From contig JAVBTX010000025.1 in NCBI GenBank assembly GCA_031555935.1, positions 30,998 through 94,997 on the forward strand: a stretch of 64,000 nt of DNA, in the 5' to 3' direction. Within the stretch, counting starts at the first letter, position 1. Every line of letters starts with the position of its first letter. A program made the position numbers and the translations under genes. Positions 7,550 to 16,634 of the stretch are shown one piece after another. The notes below the pieces were generated by a model, which did no database searches, was not told where the DNA came from, and saw nothing but the letters and a program-made list of their open reading frames with translations. Origin of the DNA: Roseburia_C sp031555935 (GTDB lineage: Bacteria; Bacillota; Clostridia; Lachnospirales; Lachnospiraceae).

Positions 7550-7984
7550 TTAATAATCCTCTTCCTCGGCTTCTTCTGAGATATCGCTTTTTGGTTTTTT
7601 CAGTCCATCAATTGTAAGGCTGTTTTTTTCGGCATAGTCCCATAGTGCTGCATGGATTCCTTCTTCTGCCAATAGGGAACAGTGTACCTTGACTGGTGGC
7701 AGACCATCTAATGCCTCCATTACTGCCTGATTGGTTACTTGCAGTGCTTCCTGCACTGTTTTACCGGTCACCAGCTCAGTTGCCATACTGCTGGTAGCAA
7801 CTGCTGCTCCACAACCAAAGGTTTTAAATTTACATTCATCAATAATACCATCGTTGATGTTCATATAAATTCGCATGATATCACCACATTTTGCATTACC
7901 AACGGTTCCAACACCGCTTGCATTCTCTATTTCGCCGACATTCCTTGGATTTTGAAAATGATCCATTACTTTTTCACTATACAT
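7550..7984 (-). CDS. nifU: Iron-sulfur cluster scaffold protein (NifU/IscU N-terminal type)
   Basis: A 144-aa scaffold on which iron-sulfur clusters are assembled from sulfide supplied by the desulfurase encoded upstream. The cluster ligands are in place: Cys33 and Asp35 (AKCGD), Cys58 (FGCGAAVATSS) and Cys102 (VHCSLLAEEGIHAAL). The final residues form an acidic tail (SDISEEAEEEDY). It lies 12 bp after nifS in the iscR-nifS-nifU operon. The length corresponds to the IscU/N-terminal NifU domain alone. Confidence 0.95.
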   Translation of the reverse strand: MYSEKVMDHFQNPRNVGEIENASGVGTVGNAKCGDIMRIYMNINDGIIDECKFKTFGCGAAVATSSMATELVTGKTVQEALQVTNQAVMEALDGLPPVKVHCSLLAEEGIHAALWDYAEKNSLTIDGLKKPKSDISEEAEEEDY

Positions 7985-7996
7985 GATTTTTCCTCC

Positions 7997-9172
7997 TTAT
8001 GCTTTTACAAAGTCTTCATACAACGGTGACATTTCTCGTAAATGACCGACGATTCGTTTCAAATGAGTAATTGTAAAATCTATTTCTGCTTTTGTTGTCT
8101 CTGCTCCTAACGTTATGCGTAAGGAACCATGTGCAATCTCATGCGGCCGCCCAATTGCCAGCAGAACATGGGATGGGTCAAGCGAACCTGAGGTACATGC
8201 TGACCCTGATGAAGCGCAAATCCCTTGCATATCGAGCATAATTAATAAGGATTCTCCTTCAATAAATCGGAAGCAGAAGTTCGCATTATTTGGTAACCGA
8301 CTCGTCCGGTCGCCATTTAAAATGGTGTGCGGTATTTCTTTTTCGACGCGTGCAATTAAGTAGTCACGCAATTCTTTTTCCTTATTGGTTCGCTGTTCCA
8401 GTGTCGTGATTGCCAGCTCAGCGGCTTTACCAAGTCCAACAATCCCCGGTACATTTTCGGTTCCGGCACGGCGTCTTCGCTCCTGCGCACCGCCATGAAT
8501 AAAGGAACGTATCTTGATGCCTTTACGAATATACAAAAATCCAATTCCCTTCGGTCCGTTTAATTTGTGGCCGCTGGCACTCAGCATGTCAATGTTTAGT
8601 TCATCAACATTAATTGGAACCTGGCCAAATGCCTGCACCGCATCGGTATGAAATAGAATTCCATGAGCCTTTGCTATTTTACCTATTTCAGCAATTGGCT
8701 CAATCGTTCCGATTTCATTATTGGCAAACATAATTGAGATTAATATGGTATCCTCCCGGATTGCCTGTTCTAACTCCGTTAATGATATCAAACCATTTTC
8801 ATCAACATCCAAATACGTTACTTCAAACCCCAGTGTCGCTAAGTATTCACATGTATGCAGAATCGCATGATGCTCTATCTTTGATGTGATAATATGTTTT
8901 CCCTTGTCTCCATACGCCTCAGCCGTGGCCTTTAAGGCCCAGTTGTCGGACTCACTGCCGCCGGCTGTAAAATAGATTTCTTCGGCTTTTGCGCCAAGCC
9001 CTCCGGCAATTATATCTCTCGCTTCTGTAATTGCTTTTTTGCTATCCTCGCCAAAAGCGTAAACTGTTGATGCATTTCCGTAATACTCGGTAAAATATGG
9101 CAGCATTGCCGTCACAACTTCAGGTGCTGTCTTCGTTGTTGCGGCATTATCTAAATAAATTATTTCTCTCAT
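7997..9172 (-). CDS. nifS: Cysteine desulfurase (NifS/IscS family)
   Basis: A 391-aa PLP enzyme that removes sulfur from cysteine as an enzyme persulfide and hands it to the scaffold protein. Visible: LDNAATTK (7-14), the PLP lysine in SGHKLNGPKGIGF (Lys203), the RAGTENV motif, and the active loop SSGSACTSGS with Cys326. The loop is the long, flexible NifS/IscS (group I) kind. It sits between the IscR-like regulator (4 bp gap) and nifU (12 bp gap), so one transcript. Confidence 0.96.
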   Translation of the reverse strand: MREIIYLDNAATTKTAPEVVTAMLPYFTEYYGNASTVYAFGEDSKKAITEARDIIAGGLGAKAEEIYFTAGGSESDNWALKATAEAYGDKGKHIITSKIEHHAILHTCEYLATLGFEVTYLDVDENGLISLTELEQAIREDTILISIMFANNEIGTIEPIAEIGKIAKAHGILFHTDAVQAFGQVPINVDELNIDMLSASGHKLNGPKGIGFLYIRKGIKIRSFIHGGAQERRRRAGTENVPGIVGLGKAAELAITTLEQRTNKEKELRDYLIARVEKEIPHTILNGDRTSRLPNNANFCFRFIEGESLLIMLDMQGICASSGSACTSGSLDPSHVLLAIGRPHEIAHGSLRITLGAETTKAEIDFTITHLKRIVGHLREMSPLYEDFVKA

Positions 9173-9176
9173 ACTA

Positions 9177-9614
9177 TCATTCCTCCTTTTGATTCCGGCG
9201 ATTTTCTTCTAACAGGTCGCCAATAAAAATATTATTTACGGTATTGTTAATGCTTTCATTAATGCGTTCCCAGACAATACGGCTCAAACAATTCTTCGAA
9301 CCCACACAATGTTCACTGCTCTTGCCATTGATTGCCGCACAATCTACCGGTACTAATTCCTCTTCTAATGCACGTAGAACCTCACCAACTGAATATTCGG
9401 ATGCCGGTCTTGAAAGGATATAACCGCCATTTGCACCCCTGATGCTTTCCACCAGACCTGCTCGTTTTAGTTTTGCAACCAATTGTTCTAAATAGCTGAC
9501 CGAAATATTCTGGCGCTTTGCAATCATGGTCAATGAAACTGGTTTTGATTCACTATATACTGCTAAATCAATAAATGCCCGTAGGCCATATCTTCCTTTT
9601 GTAGAAAGTTTCAT
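9177..9614 (-). CDS. Rrf2-family iron-sulfur regulator (IscR-like)
   Basis: A 145-aa Rrf2 protein (MKLSTKGRYGLRAFIDLAVY, then SVSYLEQLVAKLKRAGLVESIRGANGGY). Three cysteines spaced C-x10-C-x5-C precede SRIVWERI, at the place where IscR holds its [2Fe-2S] cluster, although the first gap is longer than in Proteobacteria. As first gene of the regulator-nifS-nifU operon it most likely senses iron-sulfur status and represses its own promoter (9653-9681). Confidence 0.9.
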   Translation of the reverse strand: MKLSTKGRYGLRAFIDLAVYSESKPVSLTMIAKRQNISVSYLEQLVAKLKRAGLVESIRGANGGYILSRPASEYSVGEVLRALEEELVPVDCAAINGKSSEHCVGSKNCLSRIVWERINESINNTVNNIFIGDLLEENRRNQKEE

Positions 9615-9652
9615 ATTGCACCTCCGCTTTCAATTCCGACTCTTTTACTCGG

Positions 9653-9681
9653 ATATTATCACCTACTTTTCCTACTGTCAA
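9653..9681 (-). promoter_or_regulatory. Promoter of the iscR-nifS-nifU operon
   Basis: Minus strand TTGACA (9681-9676), 17-bp spacer, TAATAT (9658-9653). The spacer contains GTAGG twice, 9 bp apart, and an imperfect repeat CCGAGT/GAGTCGG follows the -10 box. These are candidate Rrf2 operators. Confidence 0.7.
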
Positions 9682-9814
9682 TATAAAGTTCTAAAATAAT
9701 TCCTTACATTTTTTGTGGCTTTTCTTCTTTTTGGTACATTTTTACAAAACTCTGTGGCTTTTTCTATATTTATCAGTTATAATAACAAGTGATTCAATAT
9801 CAAGGGGGAATGAT

Positions 9815-12433
9815 ATGAGATTAAATCAAGGACTTATTTATACAAATGATAATTGCATCGGTTGTAACCGGTGTATTTCTGGTTGTCCAGTTCTCGGTGC
9901 TAATATTTCCGTCTCGAAGGACGGGGTTAACCATATCCATGTCGACGATGATAAATGCCTTCACTGCGGCCGTTGTCTCGAAACTTGTCGTCATAATGCC
10001 CGTGAATTTCGGGATGATACAGATACTTTTTTGCAGAATTTACAAATCGGTGTCCCTATTTCGATGCTGATTGCTCCTTCTTTTTTCCTGGTTTATGAGC
10101 AAAGGGCTTATCAAATTCTTGGATATTTAAAGGAACTGGGCGTTAATCTGTTCTATAATGTCGGCTTCGGTGCCGATATTTCAACATGGGCTTACCTCAA
10201 ATGTATCGAGGAAAACCAGCTAGAAGGGGCCATTGCTCCACCATGCAGTGCTGTGGTCAACTATATTCAAAAATACTCAAAACCACTACTAGAACAACTA
10301 ATTCCGATTCAGTCGCCGCTGCTGTGTCTGGCTACCTATGTCCGCAAATACCAAGACAATTCGGATCACCTTGCATTTTTAAGTCCATGTATTGCCAAAA
10401 AAGATGAGATTGATGATTTGGCCAACTATGGACTTGTTGAATATAATGTTACTTTTAACCATTTAATGGAGCGCTTGGATGGTATTGATTTAACCCCATA
10501 CCATGCGGGCTTGGCTCTTCCGGAATTTGGTGTCGGACAAATCTATCCGACCCCCGGCGGATTATCCGAGAATCTACGCTACTTTATCGCTCCTGAAAAT
10601 GCAATTCGGGAAATTCATGGTGAACGTAATGTCTATGATTACTTCATGCGCTTAGAGCAGCGAATTGAAAATGGTCAAAACCTGCCATATATGATTGATT
10701 GTCTGAATTGCCGCCAAGGCTGCTTAGCTGGTACGGCAACAATTTCACACTGCGAATTTAATGATGATATCTTTTTTAACATTCAGAAAAAACGTGTCCC
10801 ACAGAATAAACTTGATGATCAACACAATCCGTTTGAGGAATCGGTGTCTTATGAAGAACGAAAACGGCGGCTGATGGAATACTTCGGTAATCTGAAGATT
10901 GAAGACTTTCGTCGCAGCTATAATCGAGATTGCTACCAGAACGAGAATCCGATTTATTGTTATGATGAGAACTCAGCTTCTGAACTGGATGATATTTTTA
11001 GAGCGATGCATAAGCATTCGATTGACTCACGAACAATTGACTGCCACTCTTGTGGGTATAGTTCCTGCCTAGAAATGGCAACGGCCATTTCCAAAGGCTA
11101 CAACACAATTGAAAATTGTGTTCATTATGTCAAAGATGAAAATATTCGAATTTCGATGATTGATGTTCGAACCGGTGCTTATAATTACAATGGTTTTTTG
11201 AATTTTGTCGAAAAGCTGATTCAAACTGGAGAAATTACAGAGTATACAACTTTATTTTTTAACATCAATAATTTTAAGTTTATTAATCAAAAATACGGCT
11301 TCAAACGCGGCGATATCGCCCTCAAGGAATATGCGCAGGCAGTTTCTGAACTTGCCGGCACGGATGAGCTGGTTTCTTTAATTGGCGGCAATGATTTTAT
11401 TGGTGTTTTCAAATCTCATCACATTGAGCCAATTTTACAGGCATTGGAGGCAATTCCCCTAAGTTGCTTAACGTTTGGGAATGATGCTCCGGTATTTGCC
11501 TCGGCCCGAATTGCCATCTATCACCCTGATGGTACGGATACTGCACCACAGATGATTGCTGAGAAGCTTTCGATTACCTATAATTCGATTGACAAACACT
11601 CCACTGATACTCTGCGCTACTATACCAAAGAACTACGCGACAAAATCATTCAAGAAGATATTATGGCCAATGATATTGAGCCTGCCCTTAAAAACCATGA
11701 GTTTGAAGTATATTATCAACCTAAGGTTAACATGGAAAATCGTATGTTAGTGGGCGCCGAGGCACTCGTTCGTTGGAATCGAAATAAAACAATTGTTCCA
11801 CCGATGGAATTTATTCCGCTATGTGAAATAATGGGCTTGGTTCAAAAAATTGATTTTTATGTTCTCAATGAAGCCTGCCAGCATATTAAAAGCTGGTTAG
11901 AGAAAGGACTGCGTGTGGTTCCAATTTCGGTTAATTTCTCCAAGCATCATTTCGTAGAAAATACGGTGGCTTGTGAAATTAATGCAATTGCCGAAAAATG
12001 GGGCATTCCCAAGCAATACTTAGAGATTGAGTTTACAGAGACGGCTTATCTCGATGACAGCCAAAATCTGATTGATAGTATTAATAAGCTTCATGATTTT
12101 GGTATCTCGTCTTCAATGGATGACTTTGGAACCGGCTATTCGTCACTCAGTATGCTTCAAAATATGAGCTTTAATACTTTGAAGCTGGACAAATCTTTTT
12201 TAGAATCTAATCTGGAGAATGAGCGTAGCCATGCCGTAATCGAGCATATTATTCAGATGGCGAAGCAGCTTGATATGTCGATTGTTTCCGAAGGTATTGA
12301 GACTAAGGAAGAACTGGAATTTATGAAGCAATTAAGCTGCGATATGGCACAAGGTTATCTGTTTGACAAGCCTTTGCCGAAGAAAGAATTTGAAAAACGA
12401 CTGTTGCAAGTTGTTTATCCAGAGATTGAATAA
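9815..12433 (+). CDS. [FeFe]-hydrogenase-like sensor fused to degenerate GGDEF and EAL domains
   Basis: An 872-aa protein; the ATG at 9815 has an AAGGGGG ribosome site. Order: two 4Fe-4S ferredoxin motifs (Cys14/17/20/24 and 48/51/54/58); a hydrogenase large-subunit-like domain (about 75-330); a further Cys-rich iron-sulfur domain (Cys410/413/418/435); GGDEF (about 445-610) with the altered motif GGNDF; EAL (about 612-865) with GAEALVRW, VNFS, EFTET, DDFGTGYSS, KLDKSF and SEGIET all intact. The H-cluster loops are reduced: APPC (143-144) in place of TSCCP, SPCIAKKDE, and LNCRQGC. Cluster ligands remain but the proton-transfer Cys is Pro, so it is more likely a sensor than a catalyst. The output should be c-di-GMP hydrolysis. 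A TATAAT at 9778-9783 may be the -10 box; the gene is monocistronic. Confidence 0.85.
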   Translation: MRLNQGLIYTNDNCIGCNRCISGCPVLGANISVSKDGVNHIHVDDDKCLHCGRCLETCRHNAREFRDDTDTFLQNLQIGVPISMLIAPSFFLVYEQRAYQILGYLKELGVNLFYNVGFGADISTWAYLKCIEENQLEGAIAPPCSAVVNYIQKYSKPLLEQLIPIQSPLLCLATYVRKYQDNSDHLAFLSPCIAKKDEIDDLANYGLVEYNVTFNHLMERLDGIDLTPYHAGLALPEFGVGQIYPTPGGLSENLRYFIAPENAIREIHGERNVYDYFMRLEQRIENGQNLPYMIDCLNCRQGCLAGTATISHCEFNDDIFFNIQKKRVPQNKLDDQHNPFEESVSYEERKRRLMEYFGNLKIEDFRRSYNRDCYQNENPIYCYDENSASELDDIFRAMHKHSIDSRTIDCHSCGYSSCLEMATAISKGYNTIENCVHYVKDENIRISMIDVRTGAYNYNGFLNFVEKLIQTGEITEYTTLFFNINNFKFINQKYGFKRGDIALKEYAQAVSELAGTDELVSLIGGNDFIGVFKSHHIEPILQALEAIPLSCLTFGNDAPVFASARIAIYHPDGTDTAPQMIAEKLSITYNSIDKHSTDTLRYYTKELRDKIIQEDIMANDIEPALKNHEFEVYYQPKVNMENRMLVGAEALVRWNRNKTIVPPMEFIPLCEIMGLVQKIDFYVLNEACQHIKSWLEKGLRVVPISVNFSKHHFVENTVACEINAIAEKWGIPKQYLEIEFTETAYLDDSQNLIDSINKLHDFGISSSMDDFGTGYSSLSMLQNMSFNTLKLDKSFLESNLENERSHAVIEHIIQMAKQLDMSIVSEGIETKEELEFMKQLSCDMAQGYLFDKPLPKKEFEKRLLQVVYPEIE

Positions 12434-12454
12434 TGCCGTGTGCAGCGCGCTTTT

Positions 12455-12490
12455 AAGGCAGGAAAACTGAGATAACGGTTTTCCTGCCTT
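12455..12490. terminator. Bidirectional terminator
   Basis: A 13-bp perfect stem (12455-12467 with 12478-12490), 10-nt loop, with T tracts on both sides. It lies between the convergent sensor and yitT-like genes. Confidence 0.9.
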
Positions 12491-12505
12491 TTGTAATTAA
12501 CATAT

Positions 12506-13405
12506 TTAATCATTCGGCCGACGATAGAATTTGCCACCAATCTGTTCCGTCTTCATAACATTGACAAACGCTTTGGGGTCGGCATCTTTTATTTTTTTCA
12601 TAATCGGCCGTACCTCTGGTTCCGAAATAACCGAATACAACATCGTACATTCCTTGCCATTGTATAGCCCTTGTCCACGAAACAAGGTTGCACTGTGGTT
12701 CGTGCTTTTGATAATCCCTTGATATATCTCTTCTGTTTTCTCCGATACAATAAAAAGGGTCGAACGCTTAAAACTGCTATCCATCACCTTGACAATCTGT
12801 GTTGCCGAAAATTGAAACAGGATTGAATAAAGTGCTTTTTCCCAGCCAAACATAATTCCTGCAATAACAAGCATGACGGCATTGGCATATAAAATATAGT
12901 TCCAGGCATCAACATTTAACTTATCAGACAAGGCCACGGCAATAATATCAGAACCGCCGCTGGTCGTTCTAGCTAATAAACATAGACCCACTGCAAAACC
13001 ACTGATAATACCACCAAACACTGATATTAGCAATAAATCCTCGGTTACCTCCAGCGCTGGCAATACATCGGTCAAAATACTGACTAAAACAATACATAGG
13101 CAAGAATAGGTCGTAAATCGTTTGCCGATATATTTGAAACCAATTGCCACCGGTACTGCATTAAACAAAATATTAATTGGCGCAAATGGCAGCGATAGGC
13201 CAAAATACTGCATTGCCCCGCGTTGAAAAAGCAGCGTCACACCAGTAAAACCACCCGGTATCAGTCCACCAGCATTGACAAAGCTATTAATATTAATTGC
13301 CAAAATAATGGAAGCTGCCACCACCAGCACGAAACGCCTGATATGTTCAAAGATTGATAGTTGAATCAAGTCCTCCATATTCTGTCGTACATTCATTTTT
13401 TTCAT
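12506..13405 (-). CDS. YitT-family membrane protein with C-terminal DUF2179 domain
   Basis: A 299-aa protein with about five to six membrane spans in residues 20-200 (for example LVVAASIILAININSF, with FVNAGGLIPGGFTGVTLL typical of YitT) and a soluble C-terminal domain of about 80 residues (SATLFRGQGLYNGKECTMLYSV). Function of the family is not established. It is the last gene of the thyA-folA-AEC-ilvB-ilvN operon, 29 bp after ilvN. Its leader carries a 23-nt element nearly identical to that of purD. Confidence 0.88.
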   Translation of the reverse strand: MKKMNVRQNMEDLIQLSIFEHIRRFVLVVAASIILAININSFVNAGGLIPGGFTGVTLLFQRGAMQYFGLSLPFAPINILFNAVPVAIGFKYIGKRFTTYSCLCIVLVSILTDVLPALEVTEDLLLISVFGGIISGFAVGLCLLARTTSGGSDIIAVALSDKLNVDAWNYILYANAVMLVIAGIMFGWEKALYSILFQFSATQIVKVMDSSFKRSTLFIVSEKTEEIYQGIIKSTNHSATLFRGQGLYNGKECTMLYSVISEPEVRPIMKKIKDADPKAFVNVMKTEQIGGKFYRRPND

Positions 13406-13407
13406 GA

Positions 13408-13430
13408 AATAACCATACCTCTCTCACAAA
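13408..13430 (-). promoter_or_regulatory. Ribosome-binding leader shared with purD
   Basis: The 23 nt just upstream of the yitT-like start match those before purD (35317-35339) at 22 positions, including a GAGARAGG ribosome site followed by ATGGTTATT. Here the embedded ATG would give a 4-codon peptide whose TGA overlaps the real start. Confidence 0.5.
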
Positions 13431-13434
13431 TCTA

Positions 13435-13935
13435 TTATCTGCATGATGTACTGATTGATTCAATTGCCACTGCTCCGCCCCGTACAATTTCTACGGCTTT
13501 GAATTTTGACTTCAGCAAGGCAATTAGTTCATTATTTCTTCTTTCGGTTAGTTTGCATTCCAGCAGTACACTTTCTTTTCCGATATCTGCCACCTGTACA
13601 TCAAATACCTGAGCAATCTGGAACGCCTCATTTTTATCCTCTGTGGTCAAATTCAAGAGCTTGGCATATAAAATCTCTTTCATATGAATTGGTACGTTGG
13701 TCAAATCAATCACCTTAATTACCTCAACGAGGCGATTCAGCTGTTTCTTAATCTGCTCAAAGGTAATGTCATCACTTGTTACACAAATGGTCATGCGGCT
13801 AATCGTCTGGTCCTCAGTCGTGCCAACGGTCAGGCTTTGCAGGTTATAGGATTTCGCGGAAAATAATCCCGATACCTTGGCAAGCACACCAACCTGATTT
13901 TCTACATATAATGCAATCCATCTATTTTTCATCAT
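13435..13935 (-). CDS. ilvN: Acetolactate synthase, regulatory (small) subunit
   Basis: A 166-aa two-domain ACT protein beginning MMKNRWIALYVENQVGVLAKVSGLFSAKSYNLQSL, the classical IlvN/IlvH N-terminal ACT domain that binds valine. The second half is the C-terminal regulatory domain. It activates the catalytic subunit and confers feedback control of branched-chain amino acid synthesis. The gene lies 14 bp after ilvB. The start could also be the second Met. Confidence 0.93.
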   Translation of the reverse strand: MMKNRWIALYVENQVGVLAKVSGLFSAKSYNLQSLTVGTTEDQTISRMTICVTSDDITFEQIKKQLNRLVEVIKVIDLTNVPIHMKEILYAKLLNLTTEDKNEAFQIAQVFDVQVADIGKESVLLECKLTERRNNELIALLKSKFKAVEIVRGGAVAIESISTSCR

Positions 13936-13949
13936 CTGGTAGCCTCCTC

Positions 13950-15671
13950 CTATTTTAATATCATCTGACTCATTGCCGTTCCGCCTTTTACCATTGGCAA
14001 AACAATCTCGTCGGTATCAATCATAAATTCAATTAAAGTCGGCATATTCTGATAGGTCTTTGCTTTCTCTAACGCTGGCAGAATATCCTCTGGTTTTTCA
14101 ACCCGGATGCCCTGCGCACTATAGCTTTCAGCCAGTTTAACAAAATCCGGTGTGTATTTCGGGCATTTTGCATTTGGTCCTTTACAGTTTAAGTCACAGG
14201 TAGGACGCCGTTTTAAGCAGGTCGCAATATAGCGTTTGCCATAGAATAACTGCTGCATTTGGCGTACCATACCGAGATAATGATTGTTTAACAGACAGAT
14301 AATTACTGGTGCTCCCTGAACAACAGCGGTTGCCATCTCTTGAATATTCATCTGTAAACCGCCATCGCCGGTGATACAAACAACTGGTGTATTCCGGTTG
14401 CCAATCTTGGCCCCAATTGCCGCTGGCAAACCAAAGCCCATCGTGCCTAGACCGCCAGAAGTGATAAACTGTTTTTTCTCATTTAATTCTAAATATTGGG
14501 TTGCCCACATCTGATGCTGTCCAACATCGGTTACCAGAATCGCCTCATCAAAGCTTTGATTAATCGCTTCCATAATCATCTGTGGTGTCATCCCTTTATC
14601 TCTTCGCATCTCGAGCGGATTTTCCTGATTCCACTCGCTAATCTGTTTCTGCCAGCTAGTGGTTTTCTTTGGTTCAGCCCATTCGATTAACTTTTCCAGT
14701 GCCAGATTCGCATCGGCTACAACTGGTACATCAACGACAACATTTCGTGAAATCGAAGCCGTGTCGATATCAATATGAACAATCTGAGCTTTCGGTGCAA
14801 ACTCGTTCAAGTCGCCAGTGATACGATCGTTAAAACGAGTACCGATGGAAAAGAGTAAGTCACATTCACTGACTGCCATATTTGCTGCATAGCGTCCATG
14901 CATTCCACTATTTCCAACATACAATGGATGGTTTGTCGCCAGAGCACCCTTACCCATGATTGTCGTTACGACTGGTATCTCCATCTTTTCGGCAAATTCA
15001 CGCAATTTTTCGTTAGCCCCAGCAATATTTATTCCTCCACCTGCTAATATCAACGGTTTCTTCGCCGCTTTTAAAAGCTTGTAAGCTTTCTTTAACTGCC
15101 CCACATGGACTGTTTCATTTATTTTATAACCACGAATGCTAACACTGCTTGGATAATCGCTTGGTCCTAACTCGGTCTGAATGTCTTTCGGTAAATCAAT
15201 CAGAACCGGTCCCGGCTTTCCTGAGGTTGCAATATGAAAAGCCATTTTCAAAATGCGGCCAAGGTCCGCACGGTCTCTTACCGTTATGCCGTATTTCGTA
15301 ATGCTTCTCGTCATGCCAACAATATCTACTTCTTGAAATGCATCATTACCAATCAGGCTAAGTGGCACCTGGCCGGTAATGCAAACAAGAGGAATATTGT
15401 CGTAATGAGCATCGGCTAATCCAGTCATAATATTGGTCGCTCCCGGTCCGCTGGTAACGAGACAAACGCCAACCTTTCCGGTTGATTTTGCATAGCCCTC
15501 CGCCTCATGAATCAATCCCTGCTCATGTCTTGGCAACACAAAATTAATTGAATCCTGTTTATATAATTCGTCCAAAAGGTCTGTAATCATTCCTCCTGGA
15601 TATCCAAAGATAGTGTCTACACCTTCTTCCAGCAAGGCCTTCACTACTAATTTCTTTCCTGTAATATCCAT
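13950..15671 (-). CDS. ilvB: Acetolactate synthase, catalytic (large) subunit
   Basis: A 573-aa TPP enzyme that condenses two pyruvates to acetolactate (valine/leucine) or pyruvate with 2-oxobutyrate (isoleucine). Visible: GYPGGMITDLLDEL, the catalytic Glu in RHEQG, SGPGATNIMTG, and the TPP/Mg motif TGDGGLQMN ending in NNHYLGMVRQ. Unusual: between GKRYIAT and YTPDFVKLAE there is an insertion with four cysteines (485, 492, 496, 503; C-x6-C-x3-C-x6-C), in the mobile segment that covers the active site in related enzymes. The gene sits in an operon with an AEC transporter and the folate/thymidylate genes. Confidence 0.95.
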   Translation of the reverse strand: MDITGKKLVVKALLEEGVDTIFGYPGGMITDLLDELYKQDSINFVLPRHEQGLIHEAEGYAKSTGKVGVCLVTSGPGATNIMTGLADAHYDNIPLVCITGQVPLSLIGNDAFQEVDIVGMTRSITKYGITVRDRADLGRILKMAFHIATSGKPGPVLIDLPKDIQTELGPSDYPSSVSIRGYKINETVHVGQLKKAYKLLKAAKKPLILAGGGINIAGANEKLREFAEKMEIPVVTTIMGKGALATNHPLYVGNSGMHGRYAANMAVSECDLLFSIGTRFNDRITGDLNEFAPKAQIVHIDIDTASISRNVVVDVPVVADANLALEKLIEWAEPKKTTSWQKQISEWNQENPLEMRRDKGMTPQMIMEAINQSFDEAILVTDVGQHQMWATQYLELNEKKQFITSGGLGTMGFGLPAAIGAKIGNRNTPVVCITGDGGLQMNIQEMATAVVQGAPVIICLLNNHYLGMVRQMQQLFYGKRYIATCLKRRPTCDLNCKGPNAKCPKYTPDFVKLAESYSAQGIRVEKPEDILPALEKAKTYQNMPTLIEFMIDTDEIVLPMVKGGTAMSQMILK

Positions 15672-15680
15672 TGTATCCTC

Positions 15681-16631
15681 CTATCCTATCAATCCCACAC
15701 GCTTTAGTATGTATATCCAAAATGTTAATGTAAATGCCCCCAGCAGTGTCGTAACAACAACGATACTAGCGGTTAATATGCCATCATTTTTCATGCTTTT
15801 AGCCATAATATAGCAGCTTGGTGTTGTCGGCGCAGCCAACATAATTAATATACCAATCATTTTTTCACCGGTAAATCCCATCATCGCCGCGAGCGGTAGA
15901 AAAATTGCTGGCTGAATCATCAGCTTTGCCAAAGCTGCCACTAAGGTTGGCTTTATTTTTGCCAAGGCCTTTTTGCCTTCAAAGCCAGCTCCCAATGCCA
16001 CGAGTGCCAACGGTGTTGCCATCTGTGCCACTTTGTTAATTGACGAATTAATTATCACCGGCAATTGTAGATCTACTAACGCCGCCAATAATCCCATCAC
16101 AATAGCAATAAGAATTGGGTTCTTCAATATATTTGTCAGTGCCTGCTTGATTTTTGCAGCTCCCTTTATACCATCAGCTTCACCTTCAACGGTTAAAACA
16201 ATCACGGAGAAAATATTATAGAGCGGTACGGCACCGATAATCATTAGCGGTCCCATCGCTGAGCGGCCATAGATCGACTCGATAAATGCCAGCCCAAGTA
16301 CCGCGGCACTGCTGCGAAATGCTCCCTGCACAAACGCACCAATTATTTGTTTATCTTTTATAAATATTTTTGCTAATCCCCAGATACCCCAAAAACAAAT
16401 GGTACTGGTTCCGGCACAGAATAGTACATATTTCAAATCAAATACTTCTCGGATTGCCACCGCAGAAATATCCCGAAACAACATCATTGGCAAGGTCACG
16501 GTAAAGTTGAATTTATTTAGTGTATTTATAAAATCATCTTTAAACATTCCTATTTGCCTCAGAATATATCCTAGCACCATCACCAAAAATATTGGCACTG
16601 TCACATTTAAGCTAAAGACCAAATCTGTCAT
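15681..16631 (-). CDS. AEC-family (auxin efflux carrier-like) transporter
   Basis: A 316-aa membrane protein with about ten spans in two five-helix halves (start MTDLVFSLNVTVPIFLVMVLGYILRQ, later LVALGAGFEGKKAL and GILIMLAAPTTPSCYIMA, a typical AEC half-site motif). Members move malate, other organic acids or small metabolites. It lies 9 bp before ilvB and 3 bp after folA, so it is in the same transcript. Pyruvate-derived acids or branched-chain intermediates would fit the context, but this is only inference. Confidence 0.85.
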   Translation of the reverse strand: MTDLVFSLNVTVPIFLVMVLGYILRQIGMFKDDFINTLNKFNFTVTLPMMLFRDISAVAIREVFDLKYVLFCAGTSTICFWGIWGLAKIFIKDKQIIGAFVQGAFRSSAAVLGLAFIESIYGRSAMGPLMIIGAVPLYNIFSVIVLTVEGEADGIKGAAKIKQALTNILKNPILIAIVMGLLAALVDLQLPVIINSSINKVAQMATPLALVALGAGFEGKKALAKIKPTLVAALAKLMIQPAIFLPLAAMMGFTGEKMIGILIMLAAPTTPSCYIMAKSMKNDGILTASIVVVTTLLGAFTLTFWIYILKRVGLIG

Positions 16632-16634
16632 TGT

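Noticed and set aside
15672..15680. T-box or leader attenuator for ilvB
   Set aside because: ilvB lies 9 bp after the upstream gene in the operon, leaving no room for a leader.
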